Below are positions 36,535-45,416 of a stretch of 64,000 nucleotides of DNA, in pieces. The DNA comes from Burkholderia glumae LMG 2196 = ATCC 33617. Lineage in GTDB: Bacteria; Pseudomonadota; Gammaproteobacteria; Burkholderiales; Burkholderiaceae. Location: assembly GCF_000960995.1 (NCBI RefSeq), contig NZ_CP009435.1, positions 2,170,001 to 2,234,000 of the forward strand. The letters run 5' to 3'. Under the pieces are notes generated by a model that ran no database searches, was not told the DNA's origin, and saw only the letters and a list, made by a program, of their open reading frames with translations. The translations under genes were made by a program, and so were the position numbers. Position 1 is the stretch's first letter; the number at the start of each line of letters is the position of its first letter.

Positions 36535-36693
36535 GGCGGGCGCCGCCCGGCGCGCTTTAGGCGCCGCCGGGGCGCGGCGGCACCGCTATGCAGCCGTGGC
36601 GATATGGATCGACGAAATCGGCATTTGTGGCGGCGTGGGCCGTCGCTATAGTCGGCTCCTGCTCATCGTCATGCCGCTCGCGCGGCCCGCATC

Positions 36694-38196
36694 ATGTCCA
36701 CCGTCATCCTCGCTACCGCTTCACCCGCCTCGTCCCCGCCCGGCCCGGCGGGCGCGCCGCTCACGCCGCTCGTGATCCGCTCGGCGCGCGACGTCGCGCG
36801 GCTCGCCAACGAAGGCGCCGCCGCGGGCGGCCAGGCGCGCGCGGTGGTCGCGATCGCGCTGGGCGGCGTGTTCCTCGACGCCTACGATCTCACCTCGCTC
36901 GCCTATGGCGTCAAGGACATCGCGCGCGAGTTCGCGCTGAGTCCGGTGCAGGTCGGGCTGGTGTCGTCGGCGATCACGTTCGGCGCGCTGGTGGGCGCGT
37001 TCGTCGGCGGCTACCTGACCGACCGGATCGGCCGCTACCGCGTGTTCATGGCCGACATGGTGTTCTTCGTGGTGGCGGCGATCGCGGCCGGCCTCGCGCC
37101 CAACGCCTGGGTGCTGGCGATCGCGCGTTTCGTGATGGGGCTCGGCGTCGGGCTCGACCTGCCGGTGGCGATGGCCTTCCTCGCCGAGTTCTCGCGCGTC
37201 TCGGGGCGCGGCAACAAGGCGGCCAGCATCGCCGCCTGGTGCCCGGCCTGGTACGCGGCCACCAGCGCCTGCTATCTGCTGATCCTCGCGCTCTACGCGC
37301 TGCTGCCCGACGCGCAGACCGGCTGGCTGTGGCGCATCGTGCTGGCGTTCGGCGCGGTGCCGGCGCTCGTGATCATCGCGGTGCGCAGCCGCTACATCAG
37401 CGAATCGCCGGTGTGGGCCGCCAACCAGGGCGACCTGGCCGGCGCGGCGCGCATCCTGAAGCGCTCGCACGGGATCGACGCGGTGGTGGCCGAGGGCGCC
37501 GACCAGGCCGCGGCAATCGACGCGGCCCGCCCCGCGCGCGCCTCGTGGCGCAGCTACGCGGCCCTGTTCGGCGCGCGCTATCGCAGGCGCACGATCCTCT
37601 CGCTGGTGATCGGCGGCGCCTCGTCGTTCGGCTACAACGCGATCGTCTACGGGCTGCCGGTGATTCTCGCGAGCTTCCTGAAGCAGGGGCCGCTCACCAC
37701 CATCGTCGCCGCGCTGGCGCTGAACCTGCTGTTCGCGTTCGTGGGCGGGCTGATCGGGGTGCGCACGGCCGCTACCGTCGGCGCCTGGAAGATGACCACG
37801 GCCGGCGTGGCGCTGCAGTTCGTCGCGCTGCTGGGGCTCGCGCTGATCGGCCGGCCAAGCGGCGCGGTGCCGGTGGTCGCGGCGCTGCTGCTGCTCGGCG
37901 CCTATCTGTTCGGGCAGGGTTTCGGCCCCGGCTCGCACTCGATGACCTACGCGTCGCTGAGCTATCCGACCTCGCTGCGCGGCGTCGGCGTGGGTTTCAC
38001 GCAGACCGTCGCGCGCGGGTTGTCGACCGTTTCGCTGTTCCTGTTTCCGGTGCTGGCCGCCGCGCTCGGCACGCGCGTGTTCTGGCTGATCGCGCTGGCG
38101 CCGCTCGCCTCGCTCACGGCGCTGCTGTGGCTGCGCTGGGAGCCGTCGGGCTACGACGTCGACGCCGAGGATTATCGCGACGCGAGCCCGGCTTGA
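36694..38196 (+). CDS. MFS transporter
   Basis: A 500-residue transporter with twelve predicted membrane helices. The MFS motif A, GGYLTDRIGRYRVF, lies between helices 2 and 3, and GVFLDAYDLTSLAYG marks helix 1 with an acidic pair typical of the metabolite:H+ symporter group. It probably moves a sugar or organic anion. The substrate cannot be told. It stands alone, 160 bp after the methyltransferase gene. Confidence 0.9.
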   Translation: MSTVILATASPASSPPGPAGAPLTPLVIRSARDVARLANEGAAAGGQARAVVAIALGGVFLDAYDLTSLAYGVKDIAREFALSPVQVGLVSSAITFGALVGAFVGGYLTDRIGRYRVFMADMVFFVVAAIAAGLAPNAWVLAIARFVMGLGVGLDLPVAMAFLAEFSRVSGRGNKAASIAAWCPAWYAATSACYLLILALYALLPDAQTGWLWRIVLAFGAVPALVIIAVRSRYISESPVWAANQGDLAGAARILKRSHGIDAVVAEGADQAAAIDAARPARASWRSYAALFGARYRRRTILSLVIGGASSFGYNAIVYGLPVILASFLKQGPLTTIVAALALNLLFAFVGGLIGVRTAATVGAWKMTTAGVALQFVALLGLALIGRPSGAVPVVAALLLLGAYLFGQGFGPGSHSMTYASLSYPTSLRGVGVGFTQTVARGLSTVSLFLFPVLAAALGTRVFWLIALAPLASLTALLWLRWEPSGYDVDAEDYRDASPA

Positions 38197-38426
38197 GGCG
38201 GCCGCGGGCGGCGTCGCCCCGCGCCGCGGCGGCCTGACGGGCGCGGGCGCGGGCGGTCGCGACCGGTCCGCACGATGCTATCGGCGCCATTGGTTTATTG
38301 AATTTCACAGTCGGGGTGCGAACGGCGATAGTGCGGGTCGGACACGAGCCCGCCAACGTGAGGCCGCTGCACCTGGCGGCGCACGCTTGGCGGCGAACCA
38401 CGACGCGACCTGGAGCCGCCGCCGGC

Positions 38427-39623
38427 ATGACACCCGAATCCCGTTTTCCCGGCCGGCCCGACGGCAACCGGCCGAGCCGCGCCGGCGCGGCGCCCGCGAT
38501 CCTCGACGAACTGCTGCGGCGCGCCGGCGTGACGATCGGCGGGCCGCGCGCGTGGGACCTCCAGGTCCACGACGCGCGGGCCTACCGGCGCGTCCTCGCG
38601 AGCTGGTCGCTCGGGCTCGGCGAGGCCTACCTGGACGGACAGTGGGATTGCGACCGGCTCGACGTGCTGTTCGCGAAGCTGCTGCGTGCCGACCTCGACG
38701 GCGCGGCGACGGGCGTGGCGAGGCTGCGGCTCGCCGCCGGGCATCTGCGCCACCGCCTGTTCAACCTGCAATCGCAAGCGCGCGCGTTCCAGGTGGGCGA
38801 GCGGCACTACGACGCCGGCAACGACGTGTTCGAGGCGATGCTCGATTCGCGCATGATCTATTCGTGCGGCTACTGGGAACATGCCACCGACCTCGAGCAG
38901 GCGCAGATCGACAAGCTCGACATGCTGTGTCGCAAGCTGCGGCTGCGGCCCGGCGAGACGCTGCTCGACATCGGCTGCGGCTGGGGCGGGCTCGCGAAGT
39001 TCACGGCCGAGCGCTACGGGGTGAAGGTGACCGGCGTGACCGTCTCCAGGCAGCAGCTCGCGCTCGCGCAGGCCCGCTGCCACGGGCTGCCCGTCAGGCT
39101 GCTGCTGCGCGACTACCGCGAGCTGCAGGGGCGCTTCGACAAGATCGTCTCGGTGGGCATGTTCGAGCACGTCGGGCAGAAGAACTACGCGACCTATTTC
39201 GACACCGTGCAGCGCCTGCTCGCACCCGAGGGCGTGTTCTTGCTGCACTCGATCGGTGTCGCCTCCGAGACGGCCGGCACCGACCCGTGGATCGACCGCT
39301 ACGTGTTCCCGAACGGCAAGCTGCCGTCGGCGCGGCAGATCGCCGGGGCCGTGGAAGGGCGCTTCATCATCGAGGACTGGCACAATTTCGGCCCCGACTA
39401 CGACCGCACGCTGATGGCCTGGTGGGATCGCTTCGAGGCCGCGTGGCCGATGCTGCGCGCCCGCTACGGGCAGCGCTTCTACCGCATGTGGAAATACTAC
39501 CTGCTCTGCTGCGCGGGCTTCTTTCGCTCGCGGCAGGGCCAGCTCTGGCAACTGGTGCTGACCCATCCCGAGCGCGCGCAGACCTACCGCTCGGTGCGGC
39601 TGGGCGGCGGCGCGGGGCGCTGA
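38427..39623 (+). CDS. cfa: Cyclopropane-fatty-acyl-phospholipid synthase-like enzyme
   Basis: A 398-residue SAM-dependent enzyme of the CfaS family. The SAM motif is LLDIGCGWGGLAKFTAERYG; FQVGERHYDAGNDVFEAMLD and SRMIYSCGYWEHATDLEQAQ are the bicarbonate/lipid-site segments of CFA synthases; SVGMFEHVGQKNY is the catalytic region. It transfers methylene to membrane lipid double bonds. The ATG at 38427 is chosen since the region before it is not homologous. Single gene. Confidence 0.9.
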   Translation: MTPESRFPGRPDGNRPSRAGAAPAILDELLRRAGVTIGGPRAWDLQVHDARAYRRVLASWSLGLGEAYLDGQWDCDRLDVLFAKLLRADLDGAATGVARLRLAAGHLRHRLFNLQSQARAFQVGERHYDAGNDVFEAMLDSRMIYSCGYWEHATDLEQAQIDKLDMLCRKLRLRPGETLLDIGCGWGGLAKFTAERYGVKVTGVTVSRQQLALAQARCHGLPVRLLLRDYRELQGRFDKIVSVGMFEHVGQKNYATYFDTVQRLLAPEGVFLLHSIGVASETAGTDPWIDRYVFPNGKLPSARQIAGAVEGRFIIEDWHNFGPDYDRTLMAWWDRFEAAWPMLRARYGQRFYRMWKYYLLCCAGFFRSRQGQLWQLVLTHPERAQTYRSVRLGGGAGR

Positions 39624-39663
39624 GCGGCCCCGGGCGGGGCGCGGCCGCCTTGCCGCCGCGCTC

Positions 39664-41211
39664 TCATGGTCCGTCGCCGACCAGCCCGGTGCGCTCCTGG
39701 GCGCCCCAGCCCTGGTTGCCGCGCAGGAAGTGGATCCAGCCGAGCGCGGCGCCGGCGTGGCGCAACACCTGGAAGCTGAACGGCTCGAGCACCGAGGCCA
39801 CGAACGCGATCGCGAGGCTCGAATGCTCGCGGCTGCCGGTCCAGCGGCGGTACAGGTGGATCGACCAGAGATGGAACGCGAAGTCGATCACGATCTTCGC
39901 CGCGATCACGCCCGAGATCGACAGCGCGACGTGGAAGCGGTGCTGGCAGAGGAACAGCATCAGCAGCACGATCGCGGTGAGCCCGTAGATCGGCTGCAGC
40001 GTGTCGAGCGCCTTGACGGGCAGCATCAGCAGGCCGAGCTGGCCGTAGCGGCGGTTGCCGGTCATGTCGCGGTTCCAGTACTGCGTCTGCAGGAAGCCGG
40101 CGAACCAGCGGCGGCGCTGGCGCAGGAAGCTGCGCAGCGTGCCGGGCGCGTCGGTGCGTGCGTGGGCGTCGCCGATCACGCGCACGCGCCAGGTCTCGCC
40201 GTTCTCCACCGCGTAGCGGCGCAGCCGGTGAATCAGTTCGTAATCCTCCACCAGGCAGGCGCCGTCGAAGCCGCCCACCTTCAGCAGCGCGTCGCGCCGG
40301 AAGCAGGCGAACGCGCCCGAGATCAGCAGCAGGCTGTCGGCGCGCATCCAGGCGAAGCGCGAGATGAAGTTGCGGATGTACTCGTAGGTCTGGAACCACT
40401 GGAAGAAGCGGCCCGACAGGTCGCGCGCGCAGATCGGCGTGAGGATGCCGGTGGCGGCCACCAGCGCCGGCTCGGCCGCGAACGCGCGGCGCATCGCGGC
40501 GCAGGCGTCGGCGGCGAGCCGCGTGTCGGCGTCCACGGTCAGCACCGCGTCGGTGTCGAGGTGGAGCAGCGCGGCGTTCAGCGCCGCCGCCTTGCCGCCA
40601 TGCGGCACGCGCAGCCAGCGCAGGTTCGGGTGGCGCGTGCTGGGCGCGCTCAGCTCGCCGTCGGGCGCCTGCACCAGGCCGTACCGGGTGGTCAGCACCT
40701 CGATGGTGGCATCGGTCGAGCCGTCGTCGGCGAACACGATCTGCCGCAGCGGCTCGGTCTGCGCGAACAGACCGTCGAGCGTGACCTGGATCACGGGGGC
40801 CTCGTTATAGGCGGCCACCACCACGCCGAGCGACGGGCGAGGCGTGCCGGGCGCGGGGGCGGCCGGGGCGTGGACGCGCGCGAGCGGCCCGGCGAGCGGC
40901 AGGATCTTGACGGCCACGAAGCTCAGCAGCAGCGTGTCGTAGATCACGTAGGCGATGCCCACCGACCACGACGCCAGGCCCGGTGCGAGCGCGCGCGCGA
41001 ACAGCGCGATCCAGAGCAGCAGCGCGCCGCCGTGGATCAGCCGGCTCGCCAGCGGCGCGGCGCGCGGCGTGAGGCGCGGCGACAGGCGCGTGCGGGCCAG
41101 ATCGAGCGCGTCGCGCGCGGCGGCGGTGACGGCATGGGCGCGGCTCGCGGCGAGGCGGCGCGGATGGCCCTGGCGAGGCTCCCGGTTCGGGGCGGGCGAG
41201 GTCGTGCTCAC
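39664..41211 (-). CDS. Family 2 glycosyltransferase (processive, membrane-bound)
   Basis: A 515-residue inner-membrane glycosyltransferase. It has the GT2 motifs VVVAAYNEAPVIQ, FADDGSTDAT, TVDADTRLAA, the catalytic EDYEL, and QRRRW, the QxxRW motif of processive synthases such as BcsA and NodC. N-terminal and C-terminal hydrophobic helices anchor it. The start is GTG at 41211, whose bases overlap the cytochrome b561 stop (GTGA). It may build a surface polysaccharide; the product is unknown. Confidence 0.88.
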   Translation of the reverse strand: MSTTSPAPNREPRQGHPRRLAASRAHAVTAAARDALDLARTRLSPRLTPRAAPLASRLIHGGALLLWIALFARALAPGLASWSVGIAYVIYDTLLLSFVAVKILPLAGPLARVHAPAAPAPGTPRPSLGVVVAAYNEAPVIQVTLDGLFAQTEPLRQIVFADDGSTDATIEVLTTRYGLVQAPDGELSAPSTRHPNLRWLRVPHGGKAAALNAALLHLDTDAVLTVDADTRLAADACAAMRRAFAAEPALVAATGILTPICARDLSGRFFQWFQTYEYIRNFISRFAWMRADSLLLISGAFACFRRDALLKVGGFDGACLVEDYELIHRLRRYAVENGETWRVRVIGDAHARTDAPGTLRSFLRQRRRWFAGFLQTQYWNRDMTGNRRYGQLGLLMLPVKALDTLQPIYGLTAIVLLMLFLCQHRFHVALSISGVIAAKIVIDFAFHLWSIHLYRRWTGSREHSSLAIAFVASVLEPFSFQVLRHAGAALGWIHFLRGNQGWGAQERTGLVGDGP

Positions 41212-41813
41212 GGCAGCATGCGGCGCAGGACCGATTCGCGATCGAGCAGCTCGTGCTTGAGCGCGCCGAGGATATGCATCGCCAGCACCGCGTAGAGCGC
41301 GTAGGCGCCCCAGGTATGGAACTCGCCGAACAGCGTGTGCAGGTGCTCCTTGGGCGCCGCCGGCAGGTTCGCGATGAAGCCGAGGCGGAACCAGGGGATC
41401 AGGTGGTAGAGCGACAGCGGATGGCTGGCGGCGTCCTTCCAGGCCGAGTCGTGCAGCCAGCCGGTGATCGGCATCGCGAACATCAGCAGGTAGAGCAGGA
41501 CATGCGCGAGATGGGCGGCGCGCCGCTCCCAGCGGTGGAACCGGCCCGGCAGCGCGGGCGGGCGATGCGTCGCGCGCCATAGCAGGCGCAGGACCGCCAG
41601 GCCCAGCACGGTGATGCCGATCGACTTGTGAAGGTCGATCGCCGGGCGCACCCAGCCGTCCGGCATCGCATCGGCGGACAGCGCGATCGCCACGTTGACG
41701 AGGATGCCGAGCGCGATCAGCCAGTGCAGCACCATGGCGGTTCGCGTGTAGCGCATGACGGGGCGGGCCGTGGCGTCGGTGTCGCTGGCGGGGGGCAGGG
41801 CGCGTGAATGCAT
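41208..41813 (-). CDS. Cytochrome b561 family protein
   Basis: A 201-residue four-helix membrane protein. His residues that can bind heme are seen in AMVLHWLIALG, AIDLHKSIGITVLG, HLAHVLLYLLMFAMPITGW and LFGEFHTWGAYALYAVLAMHIL, the b561 pattern. It likely oxidises ubiquinol and passes electrons, for instance as a superoxide:ubiquinone oxidoreductase (CybB type). An internal start at 41756 (MRYTRTAMVLHW) is possible. It is co-translated with the glycosyltransferase, an unusual pairing. Confidence 0.88.
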   Translation of the reverse strand: MHSRALPPASDTDATARPVMRYTRTAMVLHWLIALGILVNVAIALSADAMPDGWVRPAIDLHKSIGITVLGLAVLRLLWRATHRPPALPGRFHRWERRAAHLAHVLLYLLMFAMPITGWLHDSAWKDAASHPLSLYHLIPWFRLGFIANLPAAPKEHLHTLFGEFHTWGAYALYAVLAMHILGALKHELLDRESVLRRMLP

Positions 41814-42111
41814 GTCGATCTTCGTCGGGGCGGGAGGATGCGTGGTCGATGGGGGCGGTCGGGTTCGGTGCGACCTTGCAATGCGTGGGCCGCGGAGGCG
41901 GCCGCCGGCACATATGATGCGCCGGTCGGCCCCCGCCAGGCAGAAAGTATCGCGCCGGGCACGCCGCGGCGGCCGGGCCGCGGATCGCGCCGCCCGGGTG
42001 TCGTGCCGTGCGCAGGTCGACGTTCCGGCGGCGGCCGGCGCTTGCCGTCGGTCGCTTGCTCGTATAACGCGCGCGGCAGGCGGTTTATTCCATCACGACG
42101 GCAAATTTTCC

Positions 42112-42687
42112 TTAGCGCGACGCGTATCGGATCTGACACCCGGGCGAGGGAGGCGTCAGGATCGTAAGCCGGGGCGGCGCACGAGGCACGGCAAGACGCG
42201 GCTCGCCCGGCGTCGCGCTGGATCCGGGGCGAACGAGTGGCGCATGGGCTGCGTGCCGCTCAAGGCCCGCCGCGTTGCGCGGATCGACGTCGGCCCCGAC
42301 GCGGCGCAGGCCGACCGGGTCGAACCCATGCCCGAGCAGCGCCGACACGGCCTCGCTCATGTAGCCGTGGCCCCAATGGCGGCGCTGCCGTGAAAAGCCG
42401 TGCTGCGCGCGGCGGCAGGGCGCGTCGTGATCGAACAGGCTGCAGTCGCCGGGCGGCTCGCCGCTCGCGAGCGATTCCACCACGCAGGTCGATTCGTTGC
42501 CCGCCGCGGTAGCCCGCGCGAGCCGTGCGGCGCGCGCCCGCGCCTGCGCCGGCTCCGTCATCGGCGGAAACGAAAAGTAGCGCATCGCTGCGGCGTCGGA
42601 TCAGAGCGCGCAGCCCGCCTGCCGGTCGTCTTCGCGTATCGGGCGCAGCCGGCGCGTGGCGCTGATGATGGGTTCGAAGGCGGGCAT
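42112..42687 (-). pseudogene. Decayed GNAT (RimJ/RimL-type) acetyltransferase
   Basis: From ATG 42687 the frame reads MPAFEPIISATRRLRPIRED, then an in-frame TGA about 28 codons on, and continues as SDAAAMRYFSFPPMTEPAQA. The GNAT acetyl-CoA segment RRHWGHGYMSEAVSALLGHG and RRVGADVDPRNAA are clear. After that the C-terminus is scrambled (LERHAAHAPLVRPGSS) with no match in any frame. The nonsense codon, loss of part of the N-terminal domain and missing C-terminus show a pseudogene. Confidence 0.7.
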
Positions 42688-42785
42688 GGCGGCCTCGTCG
42701 AAGCGCGAAGCGGCGACCTAGCACCAGCGCGCCCGCGCCGCGCCGTCCGGGCCGGCCAGCCCCCCGGCCCGGCACCCCGCGCGGC

Positions 42786-43193
42786 TCAGGCCGGCGAGGC
42801 GAAGTGGCGTGCGATCGAGCCGGCCCAGTCGGCCGGACGTGCGGAGGGCGACTGGTTGCGGTCGAAGTCGGGCGCCGCGAACACGCGCTCGGACGACACG
42901 CCCACGCGCAGGCCCTTGCCCTCGGTGTCGGCCGCCAGTGCCTGCCAGGGAATCGCGATCAGGCGCTCGCCTTGGCCGCTCGCGCTCGTCACGAGCACGT
43001 GCGTGATGCGTCCGCCGCCGAGGTCGAGCAGCAGGTCGCTGACGTGGCCCACGTCCACGCCGTCGTCGGCCCGCACGCTGGCGCCTTCCAGCGTGTGCGC
43101 GGCGATCGGCAGCGCGCCGCTCGGGTCGGTTTCGCGATAGCCGGCAAGCGGGCCGCTCTGCGAGCCGGCGGGGTGGGTATCGAGCGTTTTCAT
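42786..43193 (-). CDS. PRC-barrel domain protein
   Basis: A 135-residue soluble protein. The PRC-barrel core is HTLEGASVRADDGVDVGHVS followed by DLLLDLGGGRITHVLVTS and ERLIAIPWQALA. These domains often act in stress response or as scaffolds; no partner can be told. Start at 43193 gives the family-typical N-terminus MKTLDTHPAGSQSG. It is transcribed away from ku, with about 0.9 kb between. Confidence 0.85.
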   Translation of the reverse strand: MKTLDTHPAGSQSGPLAGYRETDPSGALPIAAHTLEGASVRADDGVDVGHVSDLLLDLGGGRITHVLVTSASGQGERLIAIPWQALAADTEGKGLRVGVSSERVFAAPDFDRNQSPSARPADWAGSIARHFASPA

Positions 43194-44095
43194 CGGAATG
43201 CCTCCGTCGAAATGGCGGCGCGGGATGCGCGATGCCGGGCCTCGGGCGGTGCTGCCGGATCTATGGGATCGCTGCGCCGCGTGCGATGCCTGGTGCCGGT
43301 ACGCAAGCGCCGTGCCGTCGCGCGCGGTGCAGGCGGGCCGGCCGGCGCCGCGCGGGGTGCCCCTTTTTACAACGCCATGCAGCTTTTTCGCGCTCGCCGC
43401 CCGCGCCGGCGGCGGCCGGCGGCGGCGCGCGCGGCACGGCCGTTGCATGGGCTGGGGCATGGCCGGCGCGGGCCGCCGTGCCCCTGGCCGGCGGGCGGCA
43501 CCGCTCCACGCAGCCGGGCGCAGGAGCGGGATGCCCACGGATGACGGATCGGGGCGCCGGATGCCGGCCCAGCCGGCGCCGCTGCCGGCGATCGATCACG
43601 GGCGATCGGCCGGGAGACGCGGCGACGGGAACCGTCGGGCCGCTGGTCGATGCGATCGAACAGGCTGACAGGCTGGCGCGGGCGCGGCGGGCACGGCGCG
43701 GTCGGAAACGAAGGATCACCTGAGCCGAACGCCGCCCAGGCGATCGAGGAGACGCACGATGAAGTGGAGGCGCACGAGGCGCATCATCACGATCGCCGTC
43801 GCGGCGGGGCGCGCGCGATGCGGCACGAGCCGAGCGGCCGCGAGGCCGTGCCGTTCCCGTCCGCCGAGGGGCGAGGCGCGTCGCCGGCGCCGCGCCCGCG
43901 CCGCACGATGAGGCGCGGGCGGCTGCCGCGGCCGTCGCGAGCCCGGCCGGGGCGGTGCAGCGGCACCGGCGGCGCGATCGCCGGTGCCCGGCCGTGCCCG
44001 CGGGGCCTGGGCATGCATGTTGCATTGCGGTTCGGGCGGCGGCGGCGCGGCCCTGCGCAGCGCGGCGCGGGAACCGTCACGAGAGGAGGGCAGCA
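43194..44095. other. 0.9-kb gap between the PRC-barrel gene and ku
   Basis: Very GC-rich. A 49-codon frame at about 43759 (MKWRRTRRIITIAVAAG start, GAGGAG upstream) is the only weak candidate; its remainder is pure Arg/Ala/Pro and it is probably chance. No RNA or repeat was recognised. Confidence 0.4.
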
Positions 44096-45397
44096 ATGCC
44101 GGCGATGATCTGGAGAGGGGCGATCAGCTTCGGTCTGGTCCACGTGCCGGTGCGGCTCGTGCCGGCCACGCGCACCGTCAAGCCGTCGTTCCGGATGCTC
44201 GATAGGCGCTCGCTCGACCCGATCGGCTATCGGCGCGTGAACAAGCGCACCGGCCGCGAGGTGGCGCGCGAGGACATCGTGCGCGGGTACGAGTACGAGA
44301 AGGAGCGCTATGTCGTGCTCGGCGACGACGAGATCCAGGCCGCCAATCCCGAGTCGACGCAGTCGGTCGACATCCTGACCTTCGTCGACGCTTCGGCCGT
44401 CTCGTTCCTTTATCTCGACACGCCTTACTACCTGCTGCCCGAGCGCAACGGCGAGAAGGTCTACGCGCTGCTGCGCGACGCGCTGGCCGAGACGGGACGG
44501 GTGGGGATCGCCCTGCTCGTGATGCGCGAGCGCCAGCATCTGGCCGCGCTGATCCCGGTGGGCGAGGTGCTGGCGCTCGACACGCTGCGCTGGCAGGAGG
44601 AACTGCGCGGACTCGACGAACTGTCGGCCGGCGGCGGCAAAGGCGGCAAAGGCGGCAAAGGCGGCAAAGGCGGCAAAGGCGGCAAAGGCGGCAAAGGCGG
44701 CGGGCGGGGCGCCGCGGCCAGCGCGCAGGAGCGGCGCATGGCGCGCAAGCTGATCGAGGACATGTCGGGCGACTGGGCGCCGGACGAGTATCACGACACG
44801 TTTCGTGACGACATCCTCGTGCTCGTCGAGCGCAAGGTGAAGGCCGGCAAGACCGAGACGATCGAGACACCGCCCGCCGGCGCGCCGGCCAAGGCGGCGT
44901 CGAACGTGCTCGACCTGACCGAGCTGCTGAGGCGCAGCCTCGACGGCGGCGGGCGGCGCGGTGCCGGCCAGCGCGCCGATGAGCTAGGGCAAGCGGGCCG
45001 GCGAACGGGCAGGGCGGCCGGCAAGAAGACGGCGGGCGGCAAGCCCGCGGCGGGCAAATCGGCGAGCAAATCGGCGGGCAAATCGGCGGGCAAATCGGCG
45101 GGCAAATCGGCGGGCAAATCGGCGGGCAAATCGGCGAGCAAATCGGCGAGCAAATCGGCGAGCAAATCGGCGTGGGCGGCGAAAGCGAACGGCGCGGCGA
45201 GCCGTGCGAAGCCCGCGGGTGGAACGGCTGCGGCCGCGGCGGCGAAGGCGGCCGGGAAAACGGTCGGGAAAGCGGCTGGGAAAACGGTCGGGAAGACGGC
45301 CGCCGCGCAATCGGCCGCCGCGCAATCGGCCGCGCGCCGCAAGTCCAGCGGCCGGGCGGCGGGCCCGGCGCCGGCGTCGCGCAAGCGCGCCGCCTGA
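44096..45397 (+). CDS. ku: Non-homologous end-joining protein Ku with repeat-bearing tail
   Basis: A 433-residue bacterial Ku. The beta-barrel core starts MIWRGAISFGLVHVPVRLVP and includes GYEYEKERYVVLGDDEIQA and DTPYYLLPERNGEKVY. Ku binds DNA ends as a homodimer and recruits LigD. The protein is longer than usual (about 280) because of a lysine/serine/alanine-rich C-terminal tail. Two perfect in-frame repeat arrays lie in it: seven GGK units inside the core linker and ten G/S-K-S-A units in the tail. A GGAGG site precedes the ATG at 44096. It sits directly before ligD, 19 bp apart. Confidence 0.94.
   Translation: MPAMIWRGAISFGLVHVPVRLVPATRTVKPSFRMLDRRSLDPIGYRRVNKRTGREVAREDIVRGYEYEKERYVVLGDDEIQAANPESTQSVDILTFVDASAVSFLYLDTPYYLLPERNGEKVYALLRDALAETGRVGIALLVMRERQHLAALIPVGEVLALDTLRWQEELRGLDELSAGGGKGGKGGKGGKGGKGGKGGKGGGRGAAASAQERRMARKLIEDMSGDWAPDEYHDTFRDDILVLVERKVKAGKTETIETPPAGAPAKAASNVLDLTELLRRSLDGGGRRGAGQRADELGQAGRRTGRAAGKKTAGGKPAAGKSASKSAGKSAGKSAGKSAGKSAGKSASKSASKSASKSAWAAKANGAASRAKPAGGTAAAAAAKAAGKTVGKAAGKTVGKTAAAQSAAAQSAARRKSSGRAAGPAPASRKRAA
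44633..44695 (+). repeat. Seven 9-bp tandem repeats inside ku
   Basis: Seven identical copies of GGCGGCAAA, each encoding Gly-Gly-Lys. The 9-bp unit keeps the frame, so copy-number change alters protein length only. Confidence 0.95.
45053..45172 (+). repeat. Ten 12-bp tandem repeats in the ku tail
   Basis: Ten copies of (G/A)GCAAATCGGCG, each encoding Gly/Ser-Lys-Ser-Ala. Only the first base varies. A lysine-rich repeat tail of this kind could strengthen DNA binding. Confidence 0.95.
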
Positions 45398-45416
45398 TGC
45401 ACGGGCAGCGACGACG

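Noticed and set aside
45053..45172. Repeat array as a CRISPR
   Set aside because: Units are contiguous 12-mers without spacers and encode a regular peptide within Ku.
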